64,000 nucleotides of DNA from Ophioderma brevispina. Lineage: Eukaryota > Echinodermata > Ophiuroidea > Amphilepidida > Ophiodermatidae. Position numbers and translations under genes: made by a program. This document shows, piece after piece, positions 1 to 12,063 of the stretch. Position 1 is the first letter of the stretch. Each line of letters opens with the position of its first letter. The notes below the pieces were generated by a model. That model did no database searches. It saw nothing but the letters and a program-made list of their open reading frames with translations, and was not told the DNA's origin. Where the stretch lies: NCBI GenBank assembly GCA_023653785.1, contig JAMKCH010019817.1:1-64000 (forward strand), written 5' to 3'.

Positions 1-1905
1 CAACAAGTAGCACATGCCTTCTGTAGATCAATTAGGACTAAACCGGTGTAATTACCAATGGACATTTTACTCTTATATAGGTCCATTAAGTGGATCAGCA
101 GTATATTTTTAAAAATGAACTCCTGAACCCAGATTGGTACCCATGACAGAAATATTATTACCACTCAATTAGGCCTCCAACTGAGCATACACAGCTTTTT
201 CAAGTAATTTAGATGTTCACACAGATGTCTCCACTGGCCTATATTCCAACATCTGAACGACTATTTTTTTTTTTTGTACAAAGTCTACACAGCTAGTTTA
301 ATTCACTGGACTGTAACTGTTTGTAAGATACACTTGATTATGTGGGTCAACTGATCCTGCAACATACTGCCCATCTCTAAGGACACGCAGGTACTCAAAC
401 ATTCCGTTCCGGGACAGTGCTTTTGTTGGATTTATAATCGAAGCTCTTTAAGAATAAAATCACTGGACACAGGGCATAATTTAAAGGCATTCGATGCCAC
501 ACCCAGTTTCTCATATGGCCCGAAAAAAATGCTTGGAGTTTCACGCTAATTTTCCTAGATAGGTTGGTAGTGTTGGGTACGTGATTAGAGTATAAACTGG
601 CTGGTTGATATAGTTAGCAACCAAACTGGAATTAAAGCAAAGTTCACGCATCAATATTAATAATAACACAAGATTGGTCTTTGCATTTATTACTAACCCA
701 GGGTTTTCAATTGCTCCCAGAGTTTTCTAGGATTGAATTTGTGTTCTTCGATTCTATCTCTAAAGAAACTACTCTGGCCTTTTCACATCCCTTTGAATCT
801 TATTTCTTAATCTGGAAGACTCAGATACAATTCAGGCTTTTGGTCTTTTTTTAACACCTGTATAACATATTATCCCTCAAATTTGATTGCATTTCTAAGA
901 TTTTCATACACTCCAGGTTCATACGATTTTTTAAAATCTGATTTCTTTAACTGGAGCTAAGGTTTCAATAATATTAGAGAAAACTGTTTTGAAGACACTC
1001 CAAGATCTATTAAACAAACAATACTACAATAAACCAGACCAGTCTTGCGAGTGAGAATTGCAGACGTAATGCATCAACGGTGTACTTTTCAAATCGTAAT
1101 CTTGACAGTGTTATGATTTTCATTTTGCCTTTGACAACTTTCCGAGTACAGTAATCAACAAATTATCACTCATGCCAATATTGATAAGACCCTACTGACA
1201 AATTTATTGCGGTGTTTGCAAATAATGTGATCAATAGCACTAGAACTGGTTATATTGACCTGGTTGGTTCACTAATGAAATTTTTAAGATGAAACAAGAA
1301 AACAAGCGCAACATATCAAGATACGTTTTAACAAACCAGATGTTTTTGGCGCCAAAGTATTATGTTGAAATGCCCCCGAGGATCATGAACTCCAGTCCGA
1401 TCGGACTCCGGAAATAATATGCTCTAACCGGTCAAGGAAGCCACGGTCCTTAGGAGGGCAATATCCAACACCGACAATAATTGGTTTTGTTTTTTGGCAA
1501 AATTAACTCCCCCATAGTGCTTCAACATTTTCTTTCAAAACGATCCAACCTAACTATTAAAAGCCATTGTTCTTAATGTACATACACACCCCCCTCCCTC
1601 TCTATTCCCGGTCAGCTCTGATCACAGTATAACCATCAATATTTATTTCGTAGTCTTGACAGAACTATCGATCCATGTCTGCAGATATGGCATTACAGAC
1701 AGCGTAAGAGTTTTTAGCAAGAATTTTCAGTTTCAATTTGTTTATTTAATCGACCTAATATTGGATGTGAATGAAAATGGAGACCCTTTTGTTTAAAACA
1801 GTCAAAAAAGGAGTCCAATTGTTCGTCAAAAGAATAATTGGAGTTAGACGAACCATTTTTCATTCCCAGGATAAGAGTTCTTAATATCCTGTCATCATCC
1901 ATGTT
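1..1905 (-). mobile_element. CR1/L2-like LINE, endonuclease and start of reverse transcriptase
   Basis: Reading the minus strand from about 1905 down to 1 gives a non-LTR retrotransposon ORF2 in several frames. Endonuclease remnants include NIDGYTVIRADRE, GVCMYIKNNGF, PIIVGVGYCPPKDRG (the usual YRPP motif) and FISEPT near 1270. A linker with RKLWEQLKTLG follows near 690-750. The RT begins near 480 with SSDFILKELR and continues with SKLLEKAVYAQLEA and NYTGLVLIDLQKA at the window edge, where the family normally has the first catalytic Asp. The element therefore continues left of the window. Frame breaks and stops show it is dead or read with indels. The family (CR1/L2/Rex group) is inferred from motif style only. 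Confidence 0.88.
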
Positions 1906-3780
1906 AGCAAACGAAGCTCATTAATGACAATGATTGCCTATGTGTAATACAGATCAGTGTTTTCAGCAACAAATGTTGTCGTATTCTGCATCAGTTTAGT
2001 ATTTGAGTGCACCTGCTATTTGCACCCATCCTTTCACAGATACTAGCGTGTTTGCCCGTCTCTTCGCGGGCAACCGCTAGCTGATTGGAATGGGAGCGGT
2101 CACGAAAAACCGTTTGATCAGTCTTCTATAATTGTAACTCTAATATTTTTTCTCCAAGTTTTTCTCCATTTCTCACACTAACATTTTGGCAACAAATCAC
2201 CCTTATTATGGCAAATCTGGCTCCTTTCACCCATAACCCTTTTGGCACATTCTCTATCAGCGAATTCCCCTAGCTCCAAATTTTTTCACCCAAATACACG
2301 CTTTTTAAAAGTTTAGCAATTTCCACAAATAAATCCACCCTTATTTAAATGGGGCATTTTGGGCTGCCTTTCATTCAACCCAAGAACCCTTTGTTTGGCA
2401 CTTCTTTTCACTGAATGAACCCCAGCTTTGAAAGCCAAGCAAGCCTTACCATATTTTCATACGGTGAAATAATCTTTTTAGTGCGCTTCGCGCAAAAATT
2501 CAAACACATGTCATTTGAAAGACTATTTTCAGACGAAATTAAAACGTGATTTAGCAAAATTGGTGGTGTATTACACTTGGTGTCCGGGGGGGGGGGGGCA
2601 CTAACATACATGGGAGATTGGTGTACGGCTCGCGCTTCCAAACCCGGGGCAATCGGTGGCAGAGGACTGAAAATAGGGGTCTAACAGCCAAATTGCCCCA
2701 AAATATGGAGCTTTCAGGTGAATAATTGGCAACATTTTTCGAAAAAAGGGGTCTTTGGTAAGATTTTTGCGAATTTTCTACAAAAAACAGAAGGTTTTTT
2801 GGGTGCAAATTTTCAAATTTTTATCCCAACTAAATAGGGGCCTTTGGTTGACAGTTGTTAAAAGTTTCACAAAATATGGTCTTTGCGATTTTTTTTTTTT
2901 AAATGGGGTTCTTTTGGGTGACAACGATGCTGAAAAGGGGGATTATTATCGAAAATCCACGGCAAAATCCTCTGCAAACATGTTGAGTATGCCTTCCCAC
3001 ACTATATACCACGGACGTGTTGACATTGAAACTGACATAAATATGAAATGCAAACTTGTAGTGACTTATCGCCTAACAATAGATTTCAACCTGATTTTGG
3101 CATTAGACCTACAACATTTTAAGATATTGTAATAATGTCAAATTTTTGATGAAGTGCAAAAAGAAAGAATTTAAACAAAGAGTCTCGTTAGCCTGGTTTG
3201 TAATGATTCCGGGTCATTACATCATGAATACACTACTGACATGCCCTTCCATCTATGATTCACGTTATTTGGATTTTGCATATTGGATTTTCCAAACAGG
3301 CTACATATTGCAACAAATATTAGCGTCAGAGCCCTCGGTTTTTTGTTTTGTTTTTGTTATTTTTTTTGTGGTGAAAGTTGCGTAATTTTGGGCCAAACGG
3401 TAACGGAAATGTTTCTAGCTCTCACAATACTCCCTCACATCAAAAATTTCAAAACAGAATTGAAATATCGTCGAGAAAACTTTTACGGCTTGGGTGCGGT
3501 TAAGGCATGTCCTTTCCCCCCCGGGGTTTGGTTTGGGTACGGAAGTGCTCCGACAGTCTGGAAGTAGGACCCATAGCTATTCCAAAAAGGGTACCAAAAC
3601 CTATATATCTGATGGAATATTTAGGGCCAAATTTAACCCAAATTTGCCCATTTATTTGCCCAAAATGGTTGGCATTTTAGCAAATTGAAGAAATTGCTAA
3701 TTTCCCCAACAATTTTTTAGAAAAGGTTGGCTCTGATTGAGAAACTTTACGAATTTTCCATCAATTTGAGAAACCTTTGA
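1906..3780. other. No gene seen; AT-rich with G/C homopolymers
   Basis: No recognisable coding sequence. The stretch contains a short GC hairpin near 2050-2075, a run of twelve G at about 2587 and a degenerate, partly inverted low-complexity pattern (2150-2960). Open frames here are short, overlap on both strands and carry no recognisable motif. Confidence 0.5.
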
Positions 3781-3782
3781 AA

Positions 3783-4157
3783 AAGAACACCCATTGCTAT
3801 ACCAAATATTAATTTGACATGAAAATGATATACAGAAGGCTGAAATGGGGGACCGATGTCTGTGGCACGACCCCGTCTGGTCATTTGTGTTGAAAACCCC
3901 TGAGAGCAACTCCTATCAAAGTAAATCTTTATAAAATGGGCCATGAGAAAATTTTAAAAAAAAAAAAAAAACCCGACCCATTTGCTATAACCAAAATTGA
4001 CATTAAAAATAGGGATCATTGATATACCAGAAGGTTGAAAATGGGACCGATGTCGTTGGCACATCCCCGTCAGGTTCATTTTGGTGCTTGAGACCCCCCC
4101 CCCCCCACGGGTTGTCAATTCTATCAAAATTAAATCGTTAGATACTTAAATCGGGCC
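3783..4157. repeat. Two-copy tandem repeat, ~185 bp unit
   Basis: Two consecutive copies (about 3783-3945 and 3970-4157) share the blocks CCATTGCTATA/CCATTTGCTATA, ATACAGAAGGCTGAAA/ATACCAGAAGGTTGAAA and GGGACCGATGTC. Both end with a TATCAAA...GGGCCAT block. That last block resembles the right end of the TTAA-flanked MITE at 33,231-34,140, so the repeat may derive from MITE right halves. Confidence 0.6.
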
Positions 4158-4159
4158 AT

Positions 4160-7100
4160 CCCCTTTGAATTGCAGGCCACTGGCAGTTGTAAACCAGAAC
4201 CTGCTTTCTTCTTCGAGCTAATAGCTAATAGTACGCTAGTATATTTACTTTAGGCCGAAAATGTTTATGTCATTGTCCTTCGACCTCCACAAGCCATGCA
4301 GTACAAACATTATAACCAATTGACCGAGTGCATAGATAAGTGCGCGAGCAGGCCTGTGCGCGAGTGTCCAGTCAGCCTTCTTGTATTGTCAGGCTGAAGG
4401 TCACCAATTATTTCCTTCCGAAAATACCGTTTTAATGATCATAGCTAAATTAATAATACAAAAAATATCTTAAAAGTATTGTTTTTCAACTGATTATGAG
4501 GTATCTTTATCCTCTTATTTTTTTGTTTCCAAAATAAATAATTTTAGAATAAATATCAAAGAGGTCAAACAACTCGCCCACGCGATCACGATTTAACGCA
4601 AGAAGACAAAAAAAGGTCAGGAAATTTGCGTCAAAATAACAACACTGATGTAGATCTTTAGAAATCTTCAATGAATTAAAAAAATACTTAGTATAAATCA
4701 ATGCTTGAATTTTTTAGCGTAGGGCCCTCGTATTTTTGTTCTCTTTTTATCACCAAGAAATAATAATTTTACATAGACATAGCACAACGGTCAGAAACTC
4801 GAAGACCAGGTATTAAGCCACAACCTGAATGATACCCCCTCGTACCCCTAGATTATGGTACCTCACAATTAACGTACTTACTCTTTGTCCACCACGGGAA
4901 TTCAAGTACGCATCAACTACGTTTACAACATTTTATCTATGTTTCCAACACTTTTATTTGCAAATCTCAATGGAATCTAAATCATTAGTCAGCAGTTGGT
5001 GAATACAAAAACCCCGGAGCAATCGAGAGACACGATGGGAGGGGTATTACCTGATAGGGTAGTGTAGATGAAATACTGAGATTGTCAATCAATGTGATAG
5101 GGGAAGCCCAGTGTTCATTATCTTGGGGAGACAAATTCATTATAAAATTGAAGCTTGGTTGCTTAACATTCCGAGTTCTTGATAATATTGGCACATGTAA
5201 TAAGAAAGAAGAAAATTCACCCGGTCGAGATCCGAGTAAACGTAGCATATTGACCAAGTTAACTATTAAAAACAGTTTAAAAATCAGTCACAGATTCCAC
5301 GGCTTTAAAATAGGACGGGCACTGATTTCTAAAAAGTTAGCACACATAACACAATTCGAGGAAATTATAAACAGCTTAAAATTCCAGTTAAATCAGTCAC
5401 ACTCAACATTGGCCTACGATGCTTTGGCATAGGCTGACATTTTGCCAATGGAGTGGTACAGAGGGCGTATATGCAAGTCTTGGATAAAAAGCACAGGATG
5501 TCCACCCCTTGTCAATGATATATAATTGAACAACACTGAGGCTACAAAAGCCCCTTCAAAGGCTTATAAATGTTCAAAAAATCGGGTGGCCAAGGACCAG
5601 GCAATGGTTGGCAAGTGATCGTAAGTTGGTATATCAATAGCAGTGTTACGCATGTAAATGCTTTTTGAGTTGTTCATCGGCGAATTTCACTGAAGTGACA
5701 GTCGTCAGTGAAGGTTGTTTAAGTTTTGCTACCAGCTACTCAATCGAATCACGAACAGTCATCACCAACAAAAATTTATCTCAGAACAGAGAATAAAGGT
5801 GATATCTCAGCTCAGTTGATGAAACATACCTCTTACTGATGATAAGAGCGCCAAAGAAGTTTTAAAAGTTACAAAAGTATGAAAAAAGAAAAAATTGCGA
5901 GAGACCCGCAAGTGCCTGGCTGCCTGGTTCCCACCCTCTATAATGGGTGGTTTTATTTTTGCTGATATGTTTAGGTTACATTTCCTATTTTATCATTGAA
6001 CCAGTCACCAATTACAACTGCATTTGATACCCACGAGAACTTCATTAGGTGAATTTTATACCCTAGAGGTTGTCCCATCACAAGTTGCTAGCTATTGTAG
6101 CTTTTTGAATGAGCATTGGTCCCCGGACCAAAATCAAGAACCCCCAGGGATTTATTCCAAAAATATGCTTAAGTAATATTTTTTTTAAATAGAACGTGCC
6201 ATGCCCCCAAATCTCTTTAAAGCGGTAAAAGAATACGAGGTCATTTCCAGAAAGAAAAGGAATGATTAACTCTCGTATACCGGAGCCATTTTTTGTAACA
6301 CAATTTATCTGGGGCGGGGGGGGGGGGGAGGAGGGGGTACCAACACCTAGATTTTTCCTTTTTACACATCCGATTCCTATAAATTTGGTACCACAAGATA
6401 GCTTTGCGTTTTCTCTTTCCATTGGATACCAAAAATCAAGTGTCTGTGGTATTCCCGTGCCATCCTAGGCGTGATGCTACTTCGCCCCCCCCCACCCCCC
6501 CCCATCATCAATTTGGGAAGCGTACCAAGTCAATGCGGGCTCAGAAGGGGGACTGGTAAAGCGAAAAACACAAATATTGAAGGAGGATAATATATCTAAT
6601 ATATCTGTGAAGACTAGTAGTCAAAGCACTTAATCAGTTACCATGGTTACTGAATGATGAATTAGTTGTGTCGTGAGCTGAAAAACCTGAAATATGGCAT
6701 TAAAGACTTTTATAAACATTTTTCATAATTTTTTCGAACATACCCGCCCATACTCACAAAATCAAAACCCAATAATTGACAAACTTGACATACGCGCAAT
6801 AATCGCCTAATTCTGTCCCTTTTCATTGTACGTGCACGATCGGGTTCGTGGGTAGAGCAAAAGGGCGGCCGTGCAACTTCGGTTTCCTCACGTTCGAACG
6901 ACGATAGCCTATCCAGGTATAGAGATCAGTGTTTATGGTCCTTTATGCCCTTGAAAAGCGGTGCTCCTGTGCGAGGCTTGATTGCATTAACTAAATGCCA
7001 CACGTAAGTCGATTCTGTGCTGCTTTACTGTTAAGTAAGAAATGATTCTTACATGTTGTCATCTCATGTCATTTATTGGGAAATCACGTTTTTTAGTGAA

Positions 7101-7160
7101 CTTTTGTATACCTGATTTTTGGACTCGTTAAACAAACAACAAAAGGTAGATGCACCTGTA
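4160..7160. other. No recognisable gene
   Basis: A + strand open frame of 116 codons (5082-5432) matches no family I recognise and lacks splice or promoter context, so it is not called. The rest is AT-rich non-coding sequence with G- and C-homopolymer tracts near 6312-6340 and 6484-6505. Confidence 0.45.
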
Positions 7161-7163
7161 GTG

Positions 7164-7265
7164 TTAAAGCGGACCAATGGCATGAAAAAAAAATATCAGA
7201 CTAATAAAATGGGACCCTTAGTGAATGCAACTTCAACAAATTTGAAACCATGTGGGGGTTAACAT
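7164..7265. mobile_element. Partial MITE end (GGCATGAAAAAAA family)
   Basis: Starts TTAAAG and continues with AATGGCATGAAAAAAA, then a GGGACCCTTA...TTTGAAA block. This matches, in order, the left arm of the foldback element at 40,071. No right end is visible here, so it is a fragment. Confidence 0.5.
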
Positions 7266-7470
7266 TTTGGTTCCGAGACCAGGGTATTTGCACGGTGTTC
7301 TAGGGTTCTTATGAATCCTAGCTTGTGTTGTGTTCTTTCTGAATTCTAGATTAATAACAATGCTTTATTATGATTTTGTCAAATTGGTTGGTGGCAAGAA
7401 TTTGAGAATGTCAAAAACACAATTATAATCAATAATGATACACTCAATGTTAAAAAATTTACAGTCTTAC

Positions 7471-7984
7471 TTAAAGCGGCACTGGCACATTTCCCACCTA
7501 ATATAAATTTATTCAAGTTGCTCGCAAATGATGCCTAGGTCATTGAAAGAATAGAGATACATTTTACACACTAAAATTAACATACTCAAAAAAAACGGAT
7601 ATGGGCGTTAATAAGAGGTTAAAGCGGCTAGACGCCCAGGTAATTTGTAGGCAAAATTTTAAGTTCAGTTGCCATAACTTTAATCAACAATGTGCATATC
7701 ATATTACCATAGTCTCGTACTCATTCATATTAACACCACAAAAGTCACAGACAGGTCAAACAGGGTTCATGCCTTAAGAATCGTGCATACGACGTGTTTT
7801 TTCTAGTGTTAAACGCCATTTCCGTCGTCTGCTGAATTAATGTCGCCGGCAACATTAATTATTAAATCGTTCTGTTTACCCATAAGTGCTAGTGTATATG
7901 AAAGCTTTAAAACCATGTAAAAATATCAATTTTGAAAAATGTTGAGGGCGCACTATTTTTCAAATGTGCCAGTGTCTCTTTGAA
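7471..7984. mobile_element. MITE with TTAA-type ends
   Basis: Left end TTAAAGCGGCACTGGCACAT and right end AAATGTGCCAGTGTCTCTTT are inverted repeats of each other, about 20 bp with mismatches, 514 bp apart. A TTGA/TTAA-like tetranucleotide lies at the right border. No coding capacity. The ends are related to those of the MITE at 33,421-33,979, including a GGGCGC block just inside the right end. Confidence 0.75.
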
Positions 7985-8119
7985 AGACCACTCAGATGTG
8001 ACGATTTATGTTCAGCATAAAAGGAGCGTTGCAGTTCATCGATTGCATGTCCTCACAGCGAAGACTCCAAAATGACAGCATGCAATATATCCAGGATTAT
8101 AAATCTATGGAAATCTTCA

Positions 8120-8395
8120 GAAAATCAAGTTCCTTCTTTGGAGCAGTCCTACAGATAACTTTGTCCAGCAGTTCAAGACGACGGGGTTATCCCTCGACGA
8201 CTCTAATTTTCCGCAGTACAATAATCCAAATGTCCGTCTACCGCAAATGTCCCACTGGATTCCCCTTTTGGATTCAAACAGATACTGAATGCTCTTGGTG
8301 TCCCAAGATGACATCACTGCATAATATCTTAATGGAATATCGGTGGTATCGCTTGAGATACGGGGCACTGCCTGATCGACCTACACGGTAGAGCC
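8120..8395 (+). other. Coding-like patch, family not recognised
   Basis: Frames on the + strand give a compositionally protein-like stretch with DNFVQQFKTTGLSLDDSNF and QMSHWIPLLDSNRY. One stop follows and the reading then continues with YLNGISVVSLEIRGTA. It has no Met start, no clear splice sites and lies between two MITEs. It could be an eroded transposon ORF or an exon of an unknown gene. I do not recognise the family, and the overlapping frames 8008-8391 (+) and 8117-8368 (-) look like shadows. Confidence 0.25.
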
Positions 8396-8454
8396 ACACA
8401 TACTGACCCTTTTTCCTCACAGAAAGAGGCGTTTAGCATTTTGTGCGGTATTGA

Positions 8455-8825
8455 CACGGGTAAAAAAATGTCCGAAAGCGGAAATGTCTGGCAGCAGTAT
8501 TTCCAGTGACTTTTAGGGGAAATTTACAGAAATTTCTGTCAGTTAACCGGAACTTTGACCAGTAAGTTTAACTAAATTTGTCTCAATTATGGAAAAAATA
8601 TGTATTTTAACAAATGTTTCCGTATTTAAAATTACTGAACCAAAAAAACAAGTCCGGAAAATTGCTGCCAGAAATTTTTGAGAAATATTTTTTTCCGTAA
8701 ATTAACATTTTTGCTATTTTTTATGTTTTTGGTTTTTTTGTATTTTTATTGTTTTCTAAAACGATTTTTCCGTAAATTTACGGAAAATCTGTTTTCTTAA
8801 TTTTACGGACATTTTTTTAACAGTG
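8455..8825. mobile_element. CACTGTTAAA-family MITE
   Basis: The right end reads TTTTTTTAACAGTG and the left end CACGGGTAAAAAAATG. The body is built of TTTCCGTAAATTTACGGAAA-type palindromes plus a shared GCCAGAAATTTTTGA block. A second copy lies at 43,105-43,466 and a 90-bp short copy at 50,533-50,622. No ORF. TA follows the right end. Confidence 0.75.
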
Positions 8826-10069
8826 TAGTGCTTTCCATATACAGCATCATCCTGCACAGAATGTCTTTTCCTACTTGGCGTGCAATTCGCCCACCAAAAA
8901 AAATGTTCAATGGGAAATTATTTTCAATTGGTATTCAGCATATGAAAAGAGCTTATGATATTATGCAAAAATCTCAATTTCGTCAAAACATTTTGATTTG
9001 CCACTTTGCGGAATCAGTGACAATATACGTTGCTGCAGCTGCAGGAGTATCGCTGCGTGCAATCCTCCACAGCGAGTTTGTTACCTTTCCAGCACCCACT
9101 TGTACACCTGGATAGAGAGGATTAGCTCTGCTGGATTAAGTTAAAGCGCCTTACATCAACGGCACAACACGTCGAATTCACAATGGGCCTACTTCACGTT
9201 AGGGACCACACGTGCCCTCTATTTCTTTATTGTTATAGTGGGGGACTTTAGTGTCATCTGATTGTGCAAATTTGGGATAAAGGTCTGTATTTTGGTAAAG
9301 TTTTGACTATCGTACGTGTTTGGTTATTAATCAAAATGGCAAAGTCAATACCTATTGTCAGTTATGGGATCTATTGACCTGTGACTTATTTTGTTAAATA
9401 GCGTGAAAACTAACAATAACAATAACAGATGAGGCAAACTATTTCTCATTTCAGTCCTGTAAATTAGGGAAACAATTTGCACCACTTATTACGTGGATTT
9501 AATACCTGAGTCAAAACCACTTTTAACTTTTGATCCATGTACACGCCAAAATTGACCTTTTTCACCATTTTTACAGTTTTTACCCTATAAGTCCGAAATT
9601 ATAAGCCATAAATAGTGTAAACAATACCTTTTTAGAATTCTTGTAATTTGAGAACATTTTCTTATTACTTTTCAAACATGATTGGAGCATTCTAAAAAAT
9701 TTGAACCCTGTGTAAACCTTGGAATTCAAGTGGGGCCCATAAAGGGGGTTGGCAAGTGGACCCACTCATAAATCTGGACACACCATGATTGGTTATTACA
9801 TCTAGTGCGGAAACGACATCATTCAAGAATCCATATCACTCTATGGTATCGGATCATCACATTGTTATGACGACTGTCAGATATCCAAACCACGCCTTTT
9901 GAAGGAACCAAAACATTGCGTATAGTTTGCTATAAAATGCACCACCAAAAGTTACAAATATATTGATGAAAAAAAACGGTTACGCGAAACACCTTCTGAC
10001 TGTGATGATTCTAACCAACTTTGTGATATGTATGAAAAACTAATCATCTGTTTAGTGAAGGTTTCCTAT
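8826..10069. other. No gene supported
   Basis: A 95-codon open frame (8828-9115, +) is free of stops but shows no known motif. The remainder is AT-rich sequence without clear repeats. Confidence 0.4.
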
Positions 10070-10440
10070 TACTACCAGAGAGTGTGGGATCAAAACCCGA
10101 CTCCCATGGTATAACGATATTATCCATCAGGAAAGCCTTGAGCGAAAATGGCGAAAATCTCGCAATGAAGAGGACTATAGTGCGTTTTGGACCAAAAGAA
10201 TAAACTCAATAAAAACTAAAATCATTGAAGCCAAACAGCGTTTTTCATGACGATTTCCTAAGTTCAAATACGAAAGACAGAAAATGGTTCAAAAATGAAA
10301 CGGTCTTATTCAATACATCACGGAAAGACCCCTGCCTGGGCCTATGCTGACTCTGACATTGATCTTACTGACGATTTCTTGTCATTCTTGTTATAAGGTT
10401 GATCAAAAGCTAGGTCAAAAATAGCAGTGGACAGTGCAAA
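10070..10440 (+). mobile_element. LINE fragment, endonuclease-RT linker
   Basis: A forward frame reads PWYNDIIHQESLERKWRKSR, then YSAFWTKRINSIKTKIIEAK. After small frame breaks it reads DRKWFKNETVLFN and LTDDFLSFL. This is the basic linker between endonuclease and RT typical of CR1/L2-type non-LTR retrotransposons (RxPWYN, LERKWR, AK, KxWFK). Neither the endonuclease nor the RT core is present nearby, so it is a truncated copy. Confidence 0.75.
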
Positions 10441-11149
10441 TCTTGAATGAAACAAGTGTATTGTGATACAATATGACTAGTTTTAAACAACCTTTCAAAC
10501 TATGACGTTGCCAACATTATTGCCCCAACTTTCGGTCTAAGTAAATATTGGTCATGGATAACATTACCTTCATGGCGAATTAAACAGCCACACCTTGAAT
10601 GCTTGTTTGCTATCATCTGCAAGAGTGTAAGGACTAACACCCCTCGCTAATTTTTAGTGCCATATGTGATAAATTATGGTGAAACGATTCTAACATTGAT
10701 GATATTAGAATAAATAATTAGCCAATTAGAGACAAAAATCGAATCGGGAACTGATGGGCGCATTCCATGTTGGCCAATAATCTCACGCGTAATCACGGCC
10801 ATAGTGAGTTTCGGCCAACTCGCGGCCGTTGCCACGTCATGTCTATAGGTTTGTCCCCATGATGATTGTCAATAAAAAAGTATTAATTATTTTTGAGTAT
10901 CTAACATGTATAATATGTTGGTATGCCTGTAATCGACACACATTGCAGAGTGAATTAATTCCAATAACAGCCACAAAAATACTTCACAGAGTTACCTAAT
11001 ACAAATATAAACCGGGGAGGGAGCTAACAGACATTTGTAACCCATCTCAATAAAAAAGGTGGGTTTGGGTATTAAATATGTTGAAAGACGGCCAGGACCA
11101 CCGGAAACATGATTATTAAGGGAGCAAATGTTGGCTAAGGAGAGGGGGC
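10441..11149. other. No gene seen
   Basis: AT-rich, possibly the eroded continuation of the LINE fragment to about 10,600. No motif is recognisable after that. Confidence 0.4.
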
Positions 11150-11460
11150 CAGGACACAGTTTGTTACAGGGGTCAAATTTTTTAAATTGATCCAATCATG
11201 TTGAAAAGTATTATACCATGTATTTGTCTAACAACAAGATTCAGAAAGGATAGTTTGTATATCTACAACGTAAAGTTTACGAGCTTATAGGTTAAAACAG
11301 CAAAACATCAATAAAAAGGGTCAATTTCAGTTGTACAGGGGTCAAATTTTTAAAAGTTGCTTCGATTTAGATTAAAATGGTGCAATTGATGGGGTTCATA
11401 GGATTAAAATAAGGAATAGTTTTTGACTGTTAAAATGCTTAGTTACGATGTAGGGGTCAC
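11150..11460. repeat. Degenerate tandem repeat, ~180 bp unit
   Basis: ACAGGGGTCAAATTTTT recurs at about 11,165 and 11,335, each followed about 75 bp later by a GGATAG/GGAATAG block. A third, diverged copy lies at 21,968-22,060 (GAGGTCAAATTACAAA ... CAGAAAAGGTATAG) in the intron after protease exon 2. Non-coding. Confidence 0.45.
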
Positions 11461-11939
11461 AGGAGGCAAATGTCCATGCATTCAATGGGGCTTGCCCTGT
11501 TCCCCATACTTCTTAAGCAAAGCATATGAATGAGCTCTAAGTGAAGCAATTGCATGCTGAATAGAGTTTCGGTTGACATTGTGTAGTCCCACTATTAAAA
11601 ATTTGAAGAATACCAGTGACGTTTTGTGAGACACATATCATAATCTGCAAAAATTCTAATATTCCATCACACACCTGCTTATTTGTTGGCAAACCATCGC
11701 GCCTCTCCAATCAATCCAGCGAGAACAAAAGCAAAGGTAGCGTGATGATCTCTTTTAAAATCTTCTTAACAACACACAGGTGTGTTACCTGAGACGTAAA
11801 AGAGACTATTATAACACCACTAATCAAGGAGGCTTCATGGATACAATGCTTGAAGAGGTCAATTTATACACTGCATACAGTGTGTACAGCAGGTACCAGG
11901 GATGGAAACGGGTTACGATATAGATAATCAATGAGTTAG

Positions 11940-12063
11940 AGGCTTTCGTGAAAATAACAAGCTTTAGCGCTTGACTTGGTTAACATCGTTCGCGCGGCGT
12001 AGGCACGCCGAGACCGAGGTATAACCAAGTTCAATCGCGAAAGCTGTATTTTTACGAACGCCA
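11940..12063. repeat. Inverted repeat with GC-rich loop
   Basis: The arm at 11,940-11,982 (GGCTTTCGTGAAAATAACAA and following) is complementary, with mismatches, to the arm ending GAAAGCTGTATTTTTACGAA at about 12,022-12,063. The ~36-nt loop contains CGTTCGCGCGGCG and GGCACGCCGAGACC, far richer in CpG than its surroundings. It may be a solo foldback element. Confidence 0.65.

Noticed and set aside
5082..5432. 116-codon open frame
   Set aside because: No recognised motif, a minus-strand frame overlaps it, and no splice or start context. Left as unassigned sequence.
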